Assembly: GCA_031400505.1 (NCBI GenBank)
Contig: JANNPZ010000091.1
Coordinates: 1-64,000, forward strand
Source: JAIYDJ01 sp031400505
GTDB lineage: Bacteria > Pseudomonadota > Alphaproteobacteria > Rhodobacterales > Rhodobacteraceae
Reading direction: 5' to 3'
DNA: 64,000 nucleotides
Both the position numbers and the translations under genes were made by a program. Under the pieces are notes generated by a model. The model was not told the DNA's origin, ran no database searches, and worked only from the letters and a program-made list of their open reading frames with translations. Shown here piece after piece: positions 1-8,916 of this stretch (positions within the stretch are counted from its first letter, which is position 1; each line of letters begins with the position of its first letter).

Positions 1-30
1 GGGGGGGGGGGGGGCCCCCCCCCCCCCCCC
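1..30. other. Homopolymer run G14-C16 at window edge
   Basis: Fourteen G are followed by sixteen C, ending 11 nt before the ilvI stop codon. Nothing else in the window looks like this. It is probably an assembly or sequencing artefact at a contig end rather than biology, so the true sequence downstream of ilvI (where ilvH is often found) is not visible. Confidence 0.8.
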
Positions 31-41
31 ACTCCGACCCA

Positions 42-1802
<1,761 letters not shown>

Positions 1803-1856
1803 CTGTCTGTCCTTTGTTGCCGCAATTGCGGCCTTGCTGTCTGGTCTTCGGGCAGT

Positions 1857-1883
1857 AAAAAGCCCCCGGGGTCAATCGGGGGC
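1857..1883 (-). terminator. Attenuator terminator upstream of ilvI
   Basis: On the minus strand a GCCCCCG/CGGGGGC stem (1862-1868 with 1877-1883) is followed by five T, about 55 nt before the ilvI start. A terminator placed in front of an amino-acid biosynthesis gene is the hallmark of attenuation. A second inverted repeat, GCGCATGG (1882-1889) with CCATGCGC (1918-1925), abuts it and could act as the alternative hairpin. Confidence 0.75.
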
Positions 1884-1909
1884 GCATGGAAACCTGGTAT
1901 GGCGAACCG

Positions 1910-1957
1910 CTACCGGACCATGCGCGTCGTTCCTTCTGATACTGGAATGGTGTGCAT
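1910..1957 (-). CDS. Putative ilv leader peptide
   Basis: A 15-codon reading frame MHTIPVSEGTTRMVR with a good ribosome-binding site (AAGGAG, 7 nt before the ATG). It lies just upstream of the paired hairpins that precede ilvI. Six of its codons are for Thr, Ile or Val, the pathway's amino acids or precursor. That is a weaker enrichment than in enterobacterial ilv leaders, so the role as a ribosome-stalling sensor is inferred from position more than from composition. Confidence 0.5.
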   Translation of the reverse strand: MHTIPVSEGTTRMVR

Positions 1958-1989
1958 CAGCCGCTCCTTCTGTCTTCAGGGGTAACTTA

Positions 1990-2212
1990 TGGTGCCGCAG
2001 TTGGGGCGTCAACGGCAAAACAACCAAGAAAGTGTCGCCTGGCGGTGGTTTTTCGTACTTTTATTTCCAAAATATCCGAGCTTGAACAACTTTAGAAAAC
2101 CTGTGCGGCGGCGCGTAGGGTGCTGTGCACTGTTCTTGCGGTTTTCCTGTTCTTTCGGGCGCGAAGATACCGTAGGCGTGCAGTGCGCCATTTTAGGCCA
2201 ACCGCATAGGAA
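1990..2212. other. Divergent promoter region between ilvI leader and GST gene
   Basis: No convincing coding sequence in this stretch. It must contain the ilvI leader promoter (minus strand) and the promoter of the GST gene (plus strand). I see no clear operator. Confidence 0.5.
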
Positions 2213-2827
2213 ATGATCATGAAACTCTTCACAACACCCGGCACCTGTTCGCTGGCCTGCACCATCGCCTTGCACGAATTGGGCGGCGATTTCACGCTGG
2301 AACGCGCCGATATCCGCACCAAGATCACCGCCTCGGGCGCAGATTTCCGCGCGATCAATCCCAAGGGCTCGGTCCCCGCACTCGAATTCGCGCCGGGTGA
2401 AGTTCTGACGGAAGGGGCTGCGATCATGCAGTTCATCGCCGACAGCCAGGGCGGAGGTGGGGTGGTGCCGGTGGCCGGCACGGTTGAACGGGCGCGGATG
2501 CAAGAGGCGATGCACTTTATCGGGGCCGAGTTGCACAAGGCCTATAGCCCGATGTTCAACCCCGCAATCACCCCCGAGGCGAAGGTGGCGCAACTGCTGA
2601 TCGTCGATGCCAAGCTTGGCTGGCTGGAAAGCCGTCTTGCCGATGGCCGGGCCTATCTGGCCGGGGCTGGCTTCACTTTGGCCGACAGCTATCTGTTCAC
2701 CATCTCCAACTGGTCTGCGTATTTCGGCCACGACCTTGCGCCCTATCCGCACATCATGGCCCTGCGTGCCCGCGTGGCAGAACGCCCCGCCGTTCAGGCG
2801 GCGATCAAGGCCGAGGCGGCGCTTTAG
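2213..2827 (+). CDS. Glutathione S-transferase, beta-class like
   Basis: A 204-residue GST. The N-terminal thioredoxin-fold domain carries TTPGTCSLACTIALHE, with the cysteine near residue 12 that bacterial beta-class enzymes use to bind glutathione, and NPKGSVPALE with the cis-proline of the GSH site. An all-helical C-terminal domain follows. A second in-frame ATG at 2219 would give MKLFTT, the usual family start. The physiological substrate cannot be told from sequence. Its 3' end overlaps the convergent VOC gene by 4 nt. Confidence 0.9.
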   Translation: MIMKLFTTPGTCSLACTIALHELGGDFTLERADIRTKITASGADFRAINPKGSVPALEFAPGEVLTEGAAIMQFIADSQGGGGVVPVAGTVERARMQEAMHFIGAELHKAYSPMFNPAITPEAKVAQLLIVDAKLGWLESRLADGRAYLAGAGFTLADSYLFTISNWSAYFGHDLAPYPHIMALRARVAERPAVQAAIKAEAAL

Positions 2828-3204
2828 GCCGGTTGGATCAGATCCCAGCGGTTGCCGAACGGGTCACGCCAGACGGCAACCGTGCCATAGGGTTCATGGC
2901 GGGGCGGTTCTTCGAAAACCCCGCCCGCCGCGGCGATGCGGGCCGCGTCAGCAACAAAATCCCTGGTTTCCAGAAACAACCAGACCCGCCCGCCCGCCTG
3001 ATTTCCGATCGCGTTGCGCTGTGCCTCTGTATCTGCCCGGCCAAGAATGATCAGCGATCCGCCGCCCGGCGCCCGGATCGTGACCCAGCGTTTGGCACCC
3101 TGATCGATATCTTCGATCAAATCGAAACCCAGCCCCGAACAAAAGAACCGGATGCCCGCGTCATACCCCGGAACAACCAGCGTCAGCGCCGCCAACTGCA
3201 TCAC
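2824..3204 (-). CDS. VOC (glyoxalase/bleomycin-resistance) family protein
   Basis: A 126-residue single-module vicinal oxygen chelate protein. It opens with the typical LTLVVPGYDAGIRFF strand-helix and ends with VAVWRDPFGNRWDLIQP, the conserved DPFGN turn preceding the last metal-site strand. Members range from glyoxalases to extradiol dioxygenases and antibiotic-binding proteins, so the substrate is unknown. It starts 9 nt downstream of the bpt stop, so the two genes probably share a transcript. Confidence 0.85.
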   Translation of the reverse strand: MMQLAALTLVVPGYDAGIRFFCSGLGFDLIEDIDQGAKRWVTIRAPGGGSLIILGRADTEAQRNAIGNQAGGRVWLFLETRDFVADAARIAAAGGVFEEPPRHEPYGTVAVWRDPFGNRWDLIQPA

Positions 3205-3213
3205 GCGTCCTTT

Positions 3214-4050
3214 TCAGTCACGGATCGGGCGGGATTCGGGCAGATTGATGCGCGCCACTTGTTCGGCGATCGGATCGACTGACAACGGATGCAACTCTGC
3301 CCTGTGGTCGGCCGGATCGCCGATCGGTTGCCAGGCACCGCTTTTGTAGATTTCGAGCCCGGAAAACCCGGCTTTGTAGCCCATCTTGCGGCTTCCCGGC
3401 ACCCAATAGCCCAGATACACAAATGGCAGCCCTGCCTCGCGGGCGATTTCGACATGGTCCAGAATGGCAAATGTGCCCAGCGACAGCGCCTCGAGTGCCG
3501 GATCGAAAAACGAGTAGACCATCGACAGGCCGTCATCCAACAGATCCGTCAACGCGACGCAGGCCAACGGCCGCCCAACTTCGCCCGGCCCGGCCGAACG
3601 GGTATACTCGATGACCCGGCTCTTGATCGGCGTCTCTTCAATCATCGCCGCAAATTCGAACACGTCCATGTCGGCCATTCCGCCACTCGCGTGCCGCGCA
3701 TCCAGATAGCGGCGAAACAATGCGAACTGATCTTCGGTTGCCCAAGGCGAGGTCGCATTGCGGCGCAGATTGCTCGCTGCCTTGATCACCCGGCGCTGAC
3801 TGCGCGAGGCCGTAAAATCCGCGACCCTGATGCGCGCAGACAAACAGGCCGAACATTCGGCACAAGACGGGCGATAAAGCACATTCTGACTGCGCCGGAA
3901 GCCTTGCTTTGACAAAGTGTCGTTCAAACGCTGCGCATGCTCGCCTTGCAACGCGGTAAACAGCTTCCGCTCCATCCGACCATCAAGGTACGGACAGGCT
4001 TGCGGGGCCGTCACATAGAATTGCGGCGCGATGGGAAGAGTGTGGCGCAT
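3214..4050 (-). CDS. bpt: Aspartate/glutamate leucyltransferase (bacterial N-end rule)
   Basis: Leucyl-tRNA:protein transferase of the ATE-like Bpt family. It adds leucine to proteins with N-terminal Asp or Glu and so marks them for ClpS/ClpAP. The 278-residue length fits. Recognisable segments are CPYLDGRMERKLFT near residue 19, a cysteine pair in RPSCAECSACLSARI near residues 61-71, and the acyltransferase core around VYSFFDPALEALSLGTFAILDHV and YLGYWVPGSRKMGYK. The last two are typical of ATE C-terminal GNAT folds. Confidence 0.93.
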   Translation of the reverse strand: MRHTLPIAPQFYVTAPQACPYLDGRMERKLFTALQGEHAQRLNDTLSKQGFRRSQNVLYRPSCAECSACLSARIRVADFTASRSQRRVIKAASNLRRNATSPWATEDQFALFRRYLDARHASGGMADMDVFEFAAMIEETPIKSRVIEYTRSAGPGEVGRPLACVALTDLLDDGLSMVYSFFDPALEALSLGTFAILDHVEIAREAGLPFVYLGYWVPGSRKMGYKAGFSGLEIYKSGAWQPIGDPADHRAELHPLSVDPIAEQVARINLPESRPIRD

Positions 4051-4131
4051 CGAAGCTTTGCCTTGAAGATGGCGACGAGGTTATCAAGGCAATCATGCCA
4101 AGCCAAGGCCAAGTTTTAAGGAAATACGACA

Positions 4132-4163
4132 GAAAAAAACGGCCCCCATTCATCGGGGGCCGT
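4132..4163 (-). terminator. Rho-independent terminator after the DUF2852 gene
   Basis: Perfect 9-bp stem ACGGCCCCC (4139-4147) with GGGGGCCGT (4155-4163) and a 7-nt loop, followed on the minus strand by a run of seven T. It sits 24 nt downstream of the DUF2852 stop codon and separates that gene from bpt. Confidence 0.85.
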
Positions 4164-4186
4164 CCTGTTTTCACGTAACCTGTGGG

Positions 4187-4660
4187 TCAGTATTGTCCAC
4201 CGCGCTGGGTTTCGCCGGGGGTCGCTACGGCTGCGGCGTCACGGTTGGCGCGGGCGCGGTCGTCCATGAAGGTATCGAATTCCGATTTGTCCTTGGCATC
4301 GCGCAGTCGCGCCAGAAACGCCTCGAACGCGGCTTGCTCATCTTCCAGACGGCGCAGCGTTTCTGATTTGTAGGCATCGAACGCCGAGTTTCCGGATGTG
4401 GCGGCGTAAGTGCGCCCCATCTCATGGCGATGCAGGCTGCGGCGCTGGCCGCAAGAGGACGAGCGGTTGAACATGCGTTTGCTCCAGATCATGTAGCCCA
4501 GAAGGGCAAGGCCAACGGGCCAGACAAAGACAAATCCCAAAACCATGACGGCGATCCAGGCACCTTTGCCCTTGTCGTCAAGCCAGGCTTCGGCGCGGCG
4601 CAGCACGGAGACAAATCCGCCGGTGCCAGTGGTATGGTCGGTAGGGGATGCAGTGGTCAT
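4187..4660 (-). CDS. DUF2852 membrane protein
   Basis: A 157-residue alphaproteobacterial DUF2852 protein of unknown function. One transmembrane segment (AWIAVMVLGFVFVWPVGLALLGYMIW, roughly residues 35-60) is followed by a basic stretch. The cytoplasmic tail is predicted to be a charged coiled-coil helix (YKSETLRRLEDEQAAFEAFLARLRDAKDKSEFDTFMDDR). I chose the ATG at 4660, preceded by GGGAGAG, over a longer frame whose extra residues look non-native. A perfect palindrome lies 29 nt upstream, so the gene is probably regulated by a dimeric repressor. Confidence 0.85.
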   Translation of the reverse strand: MTTASPTDHTTGTGGFVSVLRRAEAWLDDKGKGAWIAVMVLGFVFVWPVGLALLGYMIWSKRMFNRSSSCGQRRSLHRHEMGRTYAATSGNSAFDAYKSETLRRLEDEQAAFEAFLARLRDAKDKSEFDTFMDDRARANRDAAAVATPGETQRGGQY

Positions 4661-4688
4661 CGGCGGTAACTCTCCCGGTTCGAGGTTG

Positions 4689-4707
4689 ATGTAAATACCA
4701 TTTACAT
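4689..4707. promoter_or_regulatory. Palindromic operator ATGTAAAT-N3-ATTTACAT
   Basis: Perfect 8-bp inverted repeat with a 3-nt spacer, 29 nt upstream of the DUF2852 start. A degenerate second copy lies 58 nt away. The size and symmetry fit a dimeric TetR- or GntR-type regulator; I cannot name the factor. Confidence 0.65.
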
Positions 4708-4746
4708 GATCCAACATGCACTCAGTTGGGCTCACTTTCAAGTGTC

Positions 4747-4765
4747 ATGTTAAACTTATTTACAT
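4747..4765. promoter_or_regulatory. Second copy of the ATGTAAAT-type operator
   Basis: ATGTTAAA-CTT-ATTTACAT: one perfect half-site and one half with a changed base, with the same 3-nt spacer as the upstream copy. The 58-nt spacing between the copies is about five and a half helical turns. Confidence 0.5.
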
Positions 4766-4777
4766 ATCCGCCCCAAC

Positions 4778-4811
4778 ACGCAGGCCCGGCGGTCTTTTGC
4801 CGGGCCTGCGT
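4778..4811. terminator. Strong 13-bp hairpin
   Basis: Perfect stem ACGCAGGCCCGGC (4778-4790) with GCCGGGCCTGCGT (4799-4811) and an 8-nt loop containing TTTT. No T tract follows on either strand. It lies 17 nt past the stop codon of the P460-like remnant on the minus strand, so it may be that gene's old terminator. Confidence 0.5.
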
Positions 4812-4827
4812 CGGGTGCGAGAACCGC

Positions 4828-4926
4828 CTACTTGTCCAACAAACGGTAGAACTGGGTAAAGACCATGTCCGTCTTCGCGTTGTCGGTATGGCAGAAGGCG
4901 CCTTGCCCGGCGGGGGAGGCGTTGAC
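4828..4926 (-). pseudogene. C-terminal remnant of a cytochrome P460-like gene
   Basis: The minus strand encodes GAFCHTDNAKTDMVFTQFYR, then LLDK and a stop. This resembles the C-terminus of cytochrome P460 family proteins, where a CxxCH haem motif is followed by a (T/S)DxVFTQFYP segment. The haem motif is one base away from intact: GGC-GCC-TTC-TGC-CAT would be CAFCH if the first codon were TGC. No upstream part of such a gene exists, because glnE occupies the sequence on the other strand. I read it as a truncated relic; the family assignment rests on a short motif. Confidence 0.4.
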
Positions 4927-4956
4927 CCTTGCTCTGGCACGGCCCATGATATCGCG

Positions 4957-7713
4957 ATGCAGCGTCCCTTTGCCGCCCAACTGACCCGTCTGCCCCGCGT
5001 CCATGACGCGGAAGCCGCCCGGGATATACGCGGCAGGTTCGCCGACATGGCCCCCGAAATGCGCGACCTGCTGACAGCGACGGCAGGATGCAGCCCCTTT
5101 CTGCAAACCCTGATGCTGCGCCAGGAAGCCTGGCTGCGCGACGCGTTGACCCGCGATCCAGGTACCGTGCTGGTCGATCTTCTGAACGACATCACCTCCC
5201 AGCCTGCCGAAGCCCTGTCTGTCCAATTGCGCATCGCCAAGGGCCGCGTGGCGCTTTTGACCGCGCTGGCCGATTTGGGCGGCGTCTGGACCCTGGAAAC
5301 CGTCACAGCTGGTCTCACCGCTCTCGCCGACCGGGCGTTGTCGGTGGGGTTGCGGGTGCTGGTCGGCGATGAAATCCGGCGCGGCAAACTGCCAGGAACA
5401 GGACCTGACGACGCAGATACCGGCGCCGGGATGGTGATCCTTGCGATGGGCAAGATGGGCGCGGGCGAGTTGAACTATTCGTCCGACATCGACCTGATCT
5501 GCCTGTTCGATCAGGACCGCTATCCCGATACGGCCGCCGAGGCGCGCGCGTCTTTTGTGCGCGTCACGCGCCGTCTGATGTCGCTGATCGGGGATGTCAC
5601 TTCGGCGGGCTATGTGTTCCGATGCGACCTGCGCTTGCGCCCCGATGCGGCTGTAACACCGGTGTGCCTGTCTATCGCGGCGGCAGAGTCCTATTACGAA
5701 AGCGTCGGACGCACCTGGGAACGTGCTGCCTTCATCAAGGCCCGACCTTGTGCGGGTGATCTGGCGGCAGGCGCGCGGTTCCTGAAGACTCTGGTGCCGT
5801 TTGTCTGGCGCAGGCACCTGGATTTCGCGGCCATTCAGGACGCGCATGACATGCGCCTGCGCATCCGCGATCACCGCCGCTTGCATGGCCCGATCGCGGT
5901 CGAGGGGCATAACCTGAAACTGGGGCAGGGCGGTATCCGTGAAATCGAGTTTTTCACCCAGACCCGCCAATTGATTTCCGGCGGACGCGACCCCGATCTA
6001 CGCTGCCGCACGACGGTTGGCGGCCTGGCAGCGCTGGCGGTCAAAGGTTGGATTTCGCAACCTGTCGCGGACGAACTGACAACGCTCTACCGTGCGCACC
6101 GCGAAGTGGAACACCGATTGCAAATGGTGGGGGATGCCCAGACCCATGATTTGCCTGCCACCCCCGCAGGCATCGCCCGCATCGCCGCGTTTTGCGGGCA
6201 GGACGAGGCGACATTCCGCAAAGACCTGCTCGACAGGTTGAACCGCACAGACACGCTGACGACCGAGTTCTTTGCCCCCGCCACTCCCGCCGAAGGTCCC
6301 GTCCTTTCTGACAAGACGCGCGCAATCGTCAACGGCTGGCAAAACTATCCCGCGCTGCGGTCGGACCGCGCCAGACAGATTTTCCGCCGTCTCTGTCCAA
6401 CTCTGCTGACCCGTCTGGACCGTGCCGCAAACCCGGACGAGGCGCTGCTGGCGCTCGATGGTTTTCTTGCGGGTCTTCCGGCAGGTGTGCAGATCTTTGC
6501 GCTGTTTGACGCAAATCCGAGCCTCGTTGATCTGATCATTGACATTGCAGCCACGTCACCCGGACTGGCACGCTATCTGTCACGCAACGCAAGCGTTCTA
6601 GATGCGGTGATCGACGGCGCTTTCTTCGCCCCATGGCCAGGCGAAGGCGTGCTCGGAACCGGCCTTGCGGCTGTTCTCGCGGGCACGCCGGACTACGAGG
6701 CGCGTCTGGATGCAGCCCGGCGTTGGTCACGCGACTGGCATTTCCGCATCGGCGTGCATCACCTGCGTGGAATAATCGACGGATTTGAGGCTGCGCGTCA
6801 GTATGCCGATCTGGCAGGCGCGGTGATTTCCGCACTTTGGCCCGTGGTGACGGACGCGTTCGCGCAGCGCCATGGCCCGCCGCCCGGACGTGGGGCTGTG
6901 GTGCAGGGCATGGGCTCGCTTGGGGCAGGGCGACTGAACGCGCAATCCGACCTTGACCTGATCCTGATCTACGATGCGGCAGAAGGACAGGCCAGTGCCG
7001 GTCCGCGCCCGCTTGCACCCCGGGCATACTACTCCCGTTTGACGCAGGCATTGGTCACTGCGCTGACCGCCCCGATGGCCGGAGGGCGGCTTTACGAAGT
7101 AGACATGCGCCTGCGCCCCTCCGGTCGCCAGGGTCCGGTTGCGACATCGCTGGCGGCCTTTGTGCAATATCAGGAGTCCGAGGCATGGACATGGGAGCAT
7201 CTGGCGCTGACCCGGGCAAGGGTTCTGGTGGGGGATGCAGGGCTGGCCGCGCAGATCGAGGCGTTTCGGTTGCAGGTGCTGACCACCAAAGGACGAGGTG
7301 CGGGGGTCCATGCTGATGTTGCCGACATGCGCGCCCGGATCGCGGCAACGCGACCGGGTACCGGTGGCCTTGAGGTGAAGTCGGGTCAAGGGCGGCTGAT
7401 CGACATCGAGCTGTGCGCCCAGATGTGGACGCTGATCGCGGGCAGCGCTGCGCGTGACGTCGAAGACCAGCTTTCAGCCGGCCTGCCCGAGGCCGCCGCG
7501 CCGCTGCGTAGCGCCTATCGGCTCTGTTGGCAGGTGCAAGCGGCAGTGCGTCTGCTGACGGACCGGTCACCTGATCCGCAGGCGCTGGGGGATGGCGGCC
7601 GCGCCTTTGTGTTGCGCGAAACCGGGATGAAGACGATGGCCGACTTGTTGTCTGCACTGCAAGACGCAGCAGGGCTTGCAGGGGCAACAATTTCAGCGCA
7701 GCTTGACCCCTGA
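4957..7713 (+). CDS. glnE: Bifunctional glutamine synthetase adenylyltransferase/adenylyl-removing enzyme
   Basis: Controls glutamine synthetase by attaching and removing AMP, in response to PII. Two nucleotidyltransferase modules are visible: the N-terminal adenylyl-removase with AMGKMGAGELNYSSDIDL at about residues 163-180, and the C-terminal adenylyltransferase with GMGSLGAGRLNAQSDLDL at about 650-667. Each carries the catalytic GS/GK...DxD pattern and is followed by a helical PII-responsive region. I place the start at the ATG at 4957 (MQRPFAAQLTRLPRVHDAE), giving 918 residues, close to alphaproteobacterial homologues. An in-frame GTG at 4726 would add 77 residues that run through the hairpin and the P460 remnant. 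Confidence 0.95.
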   Translation: MQRPFAAQLTRLPRVHDAEAARDIRGRFADMAPEMRDLLTATAGCSPFLQTLMLRQEAWLRDALTRDPGTVLVDLLNDITSQPAEALSVQLRIAKGRVALLTALADLGGVWTLETVTAGLTALADRALSVGLRVLVGDEIRRGKLPGTGPDDADTGAGMVILAMGKMGAGELNYSSDIDLICLFDQDRYPDTAAEARASFVRVTRRLMSLIGDVTSAGYVFRCDLRLRPDAAVTPVCLSIAAAESYYESVGRTWERAAFIKARPCAGDLAAGARFLKTLVPFVWRRHLDFAAIQDAHDMRLRIRDHRRLHGPIAVEGHNLKLGQGGIREIEFFTQTRQLISGGRDPDLRCRTTVGGLAALAVKGWISQPVADELTTLYRAHREVEHRLQMVGDAQTHDLPATPAGIARIAAFCGQDEATFRKDLLDRLNRTDTLTTEFFAPATPAEGPVLSDKTRAIVNGWQNYPALRSDRARQIFRRLCPTLLTRLDRAANPDEALLALDGFLAGLPAGVQIFALFDANPSLVDLIIDIAATSPGLARYLSRNASVLDAVIDGAFFAPWPGEGVLGTGLAAVLAGTPDYEARLDAARRWSRDWHFRIGVHHLRGIIDGFEAARQYADLAGAVISALWPVVTDAFAQRHGPPPGRGAVVQGMGSLGAGRLNAQSDLDLILIYDAAEGQASAGPRPLAPRAYYSRLTQALVTALTAPMAGGRLYEVDMRLRPSGRQGPVATSLAAFVQYQESEAWTWEHLALTRARVLVGDAGLAAQIEAFRLQVLTTKGRGAGVHADVADMRARIAATRPGTGGLEVKSGQGRLIDIELCAQMWTLIAGSAARDVEDQLSAGLPEAAAPLRSAYRLCWQVQAAVRLLTDRSPDPQALGDGGRAFVLRETGMKTMADLLSALQDAAGLAGATISAQLDP

Positions 7714-7729
7714 AGCCGGGAGATACGCC

Positions 7730-8005
7730 ATGGACCAGACCACAAACGACCCCAAAGGCCTGATACGCGAAAGCTATCGCATCGACGGCATTACGCATGG
7801 CGAATGCCGCTCTGTGTTCATGGACTGGGCGCTGAGCCTGCCTGTCGACGCGGATTTCAAGCAAGCGCTGAACCATCTGATCGGGGTATATGCGGTCCCT
7901 GAACCGGACCACCCGATGAGCGCGGTCCTGAAAGAGGGCCATGCCATGCCCGATGCCGAGGCCCGCCGCCGAGGTGGCCGCGCTGGCCGCGTACAGACGG
8001 ACTAA
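7730..8005 (+). CDS. Conserved hypothetical protein
   Basis: A 91-residue protein of unknown function. It begins MDQTTNDPKGLIRESYRIDG, preceded by a GGGAGATACGCC ribosome-binding region, 16 nt after glnE, so it is probably co-transcribed with it. The ITHGECRSVFMDWALSLP and HPMSAVLKEG segments resemble a small Rhodobacterales protein family I cannot name. No signal peptide or membrane segment. The 3' end overlaps the convergent eda gene by 4 nt. The longer frame from 7676 would overlap glnE and is unlikely. Confidence 0.75.
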   Translation: MDQTTNDPKGLIRESYRIDGITHGECRSVFMDWALSLPVDADFKQALNHLIGVYAVPEPDHPMSAVLKEGHAMPDAEARRRGGRAGRVQTD

Positions 8006-8640
8006 CGCAAGGCCCGCGCTTCTGCCGCAAGTGCGGTGATCGCCGCCCAGTCACCGCGCACCATCGCATCCTTTGGCGCGACCCATGATCCACCGACACA
8101 CAGGATGTTCGTCAGGCTCAGATACGCGCGCGCGTTCTTCAGGTTGATCCCGCCCGTCGGGCAGAACCCGACTTGCGGGATCGGTGACCCGATGGATTTC
8201 AGAAATGCCGCACCGCCCGCCTGTTCGGCCGGAAAGAATTTCATTGCGGTGTAGCCATGTTCCAAAAGTTCCATGATCTCGGATGCCGTGGCGGCCCCTG
8301 CCAGCAAGGGAAATTCCTGCTCTGCGCAAGCGTCAAGCAACCGCTCCGTCGCCCCTGGCGATACGCCAAACTGCGCCCCCGCAGCCTTTGCTGCCTTGAC
8401 ATCAGCTGGCGTCAACAGCGTACCCGCACCAACGACACCGCCCTCAACTTCAGCCATCGCCCGGATTGCGTCCAGCGCGAAGGGTGTCCGCAGGGTTACC
8501 TCCAGGGCGGGCAATCCACCGGCCACCAGCGCGTGGGCGAGTGGCGCTGCATGCGAGAGATCGTCTATCACCAGCACCGGAACCACTGGTGCCATTGCGC
8601 AAATTGCTCGCGTCTTGAAGGATTGCTGGGCGGGGGTCAT
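8002..8640 (-). CDS. eda: KHG/KDPG aldolase
   Basis: Class I aldolase that splits 2-keto-3-deoxy-6-phosphogluconate into pyruvate and glyceraldehyde-3-phosphate, the last step of the Entner-Doudoroff pathway. 212 residues from the ATG at 8640, which has AGGAG 8 nt upstream. Visible are VPVLVIDD at the N-terminus, the catalytic glutamate strand LEVTLRTPFAL, GAGTLLTPADV and the Schiff-base lysine in AMKFFPAEQAGG, followed by FCPTGGI of the phosphate site. edd lies upstream on the same strand, separated by 276 nt that carry two repeat elements. Confidence 0.95.
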   Translation of the reverse strand: MTPAQQSFKTRAICAMAPVVPVLVIDDLSHAAPLAHALVAGGLPALEVTLRTPFALDAIRAMAEVEGGVVGAGTLLTPADVKAAKAAGAQFGVSPGATERLLDACAEQEFPLLAGAATASEIMELLEHGYTAMKFFPAEQAGGAAFLKSIGSPIPQVGFCPTGGINLKNARAYLSLTNILCVGGSWVAPKDAMVRGDWAAITALAAEARALR

Positions 8641-8683
8641 CGAGGGCTCCTGATTTTGCGGCGACAACGCTGCTATGGCCGGG

Positions 8684-8720
8684 AAGCCTCCGGCGGCGAT
8701 ATTTATGCCAAGATGAAAGC
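8684..8720 (+). repeat. Rhodobacterales CCTCCGGCGG-type intergenic repeat, copy 1
   Basis: AAGCCTCCGGCGGCGATATT followed by TATGCCAAGATGAAAGC. It matches copy 2 on the opposite strand at about 30 of 37 positions. CCTCCGGCGG followed by a GATATTT stretch and AAGATGAAAG is a recurrent intergenic element I recall from many Rhodobacterales genomes; the palindromic core can act as a transcription terminator. Confidence 0.65.
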
Positions 8721-8841
8721 GGCATTTCAAGCTTACTCGCGCCCTGCCTCGGGCCGTTTTCACGGGGGCGGCAGGGCGCTTTCACCTTGGGCGGTCATCG
8801 GCGTCCCCGCCTGTACCGCCCTTTCAGATTATGCGATCAAC

Positions 8842-8880
8842 ACTTTCATCTTGGTTAAAATATCCCCGCCGGAGGCACTT
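8842..8880 (-). repeat. Rhodobacterales CCTCCGGCGG-type intergenic repeat, copy 2 (inverted)
   Basis: Read on the minus strand: AAGTGCCTCCGGCGGGGATA then TTTTAACCAAGATGAAAGT. It is in inverted orientation to copy 1, 121 nt away, and lies just downstream of the edd stop. It may terminate or attenuate edd transcription before eda. Confidence 0.65.
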
Positions 8881-8916
8881 TCTTTGGTCTTTCTTTCGCT
8901 CGGTCAGAAGCTGGCG

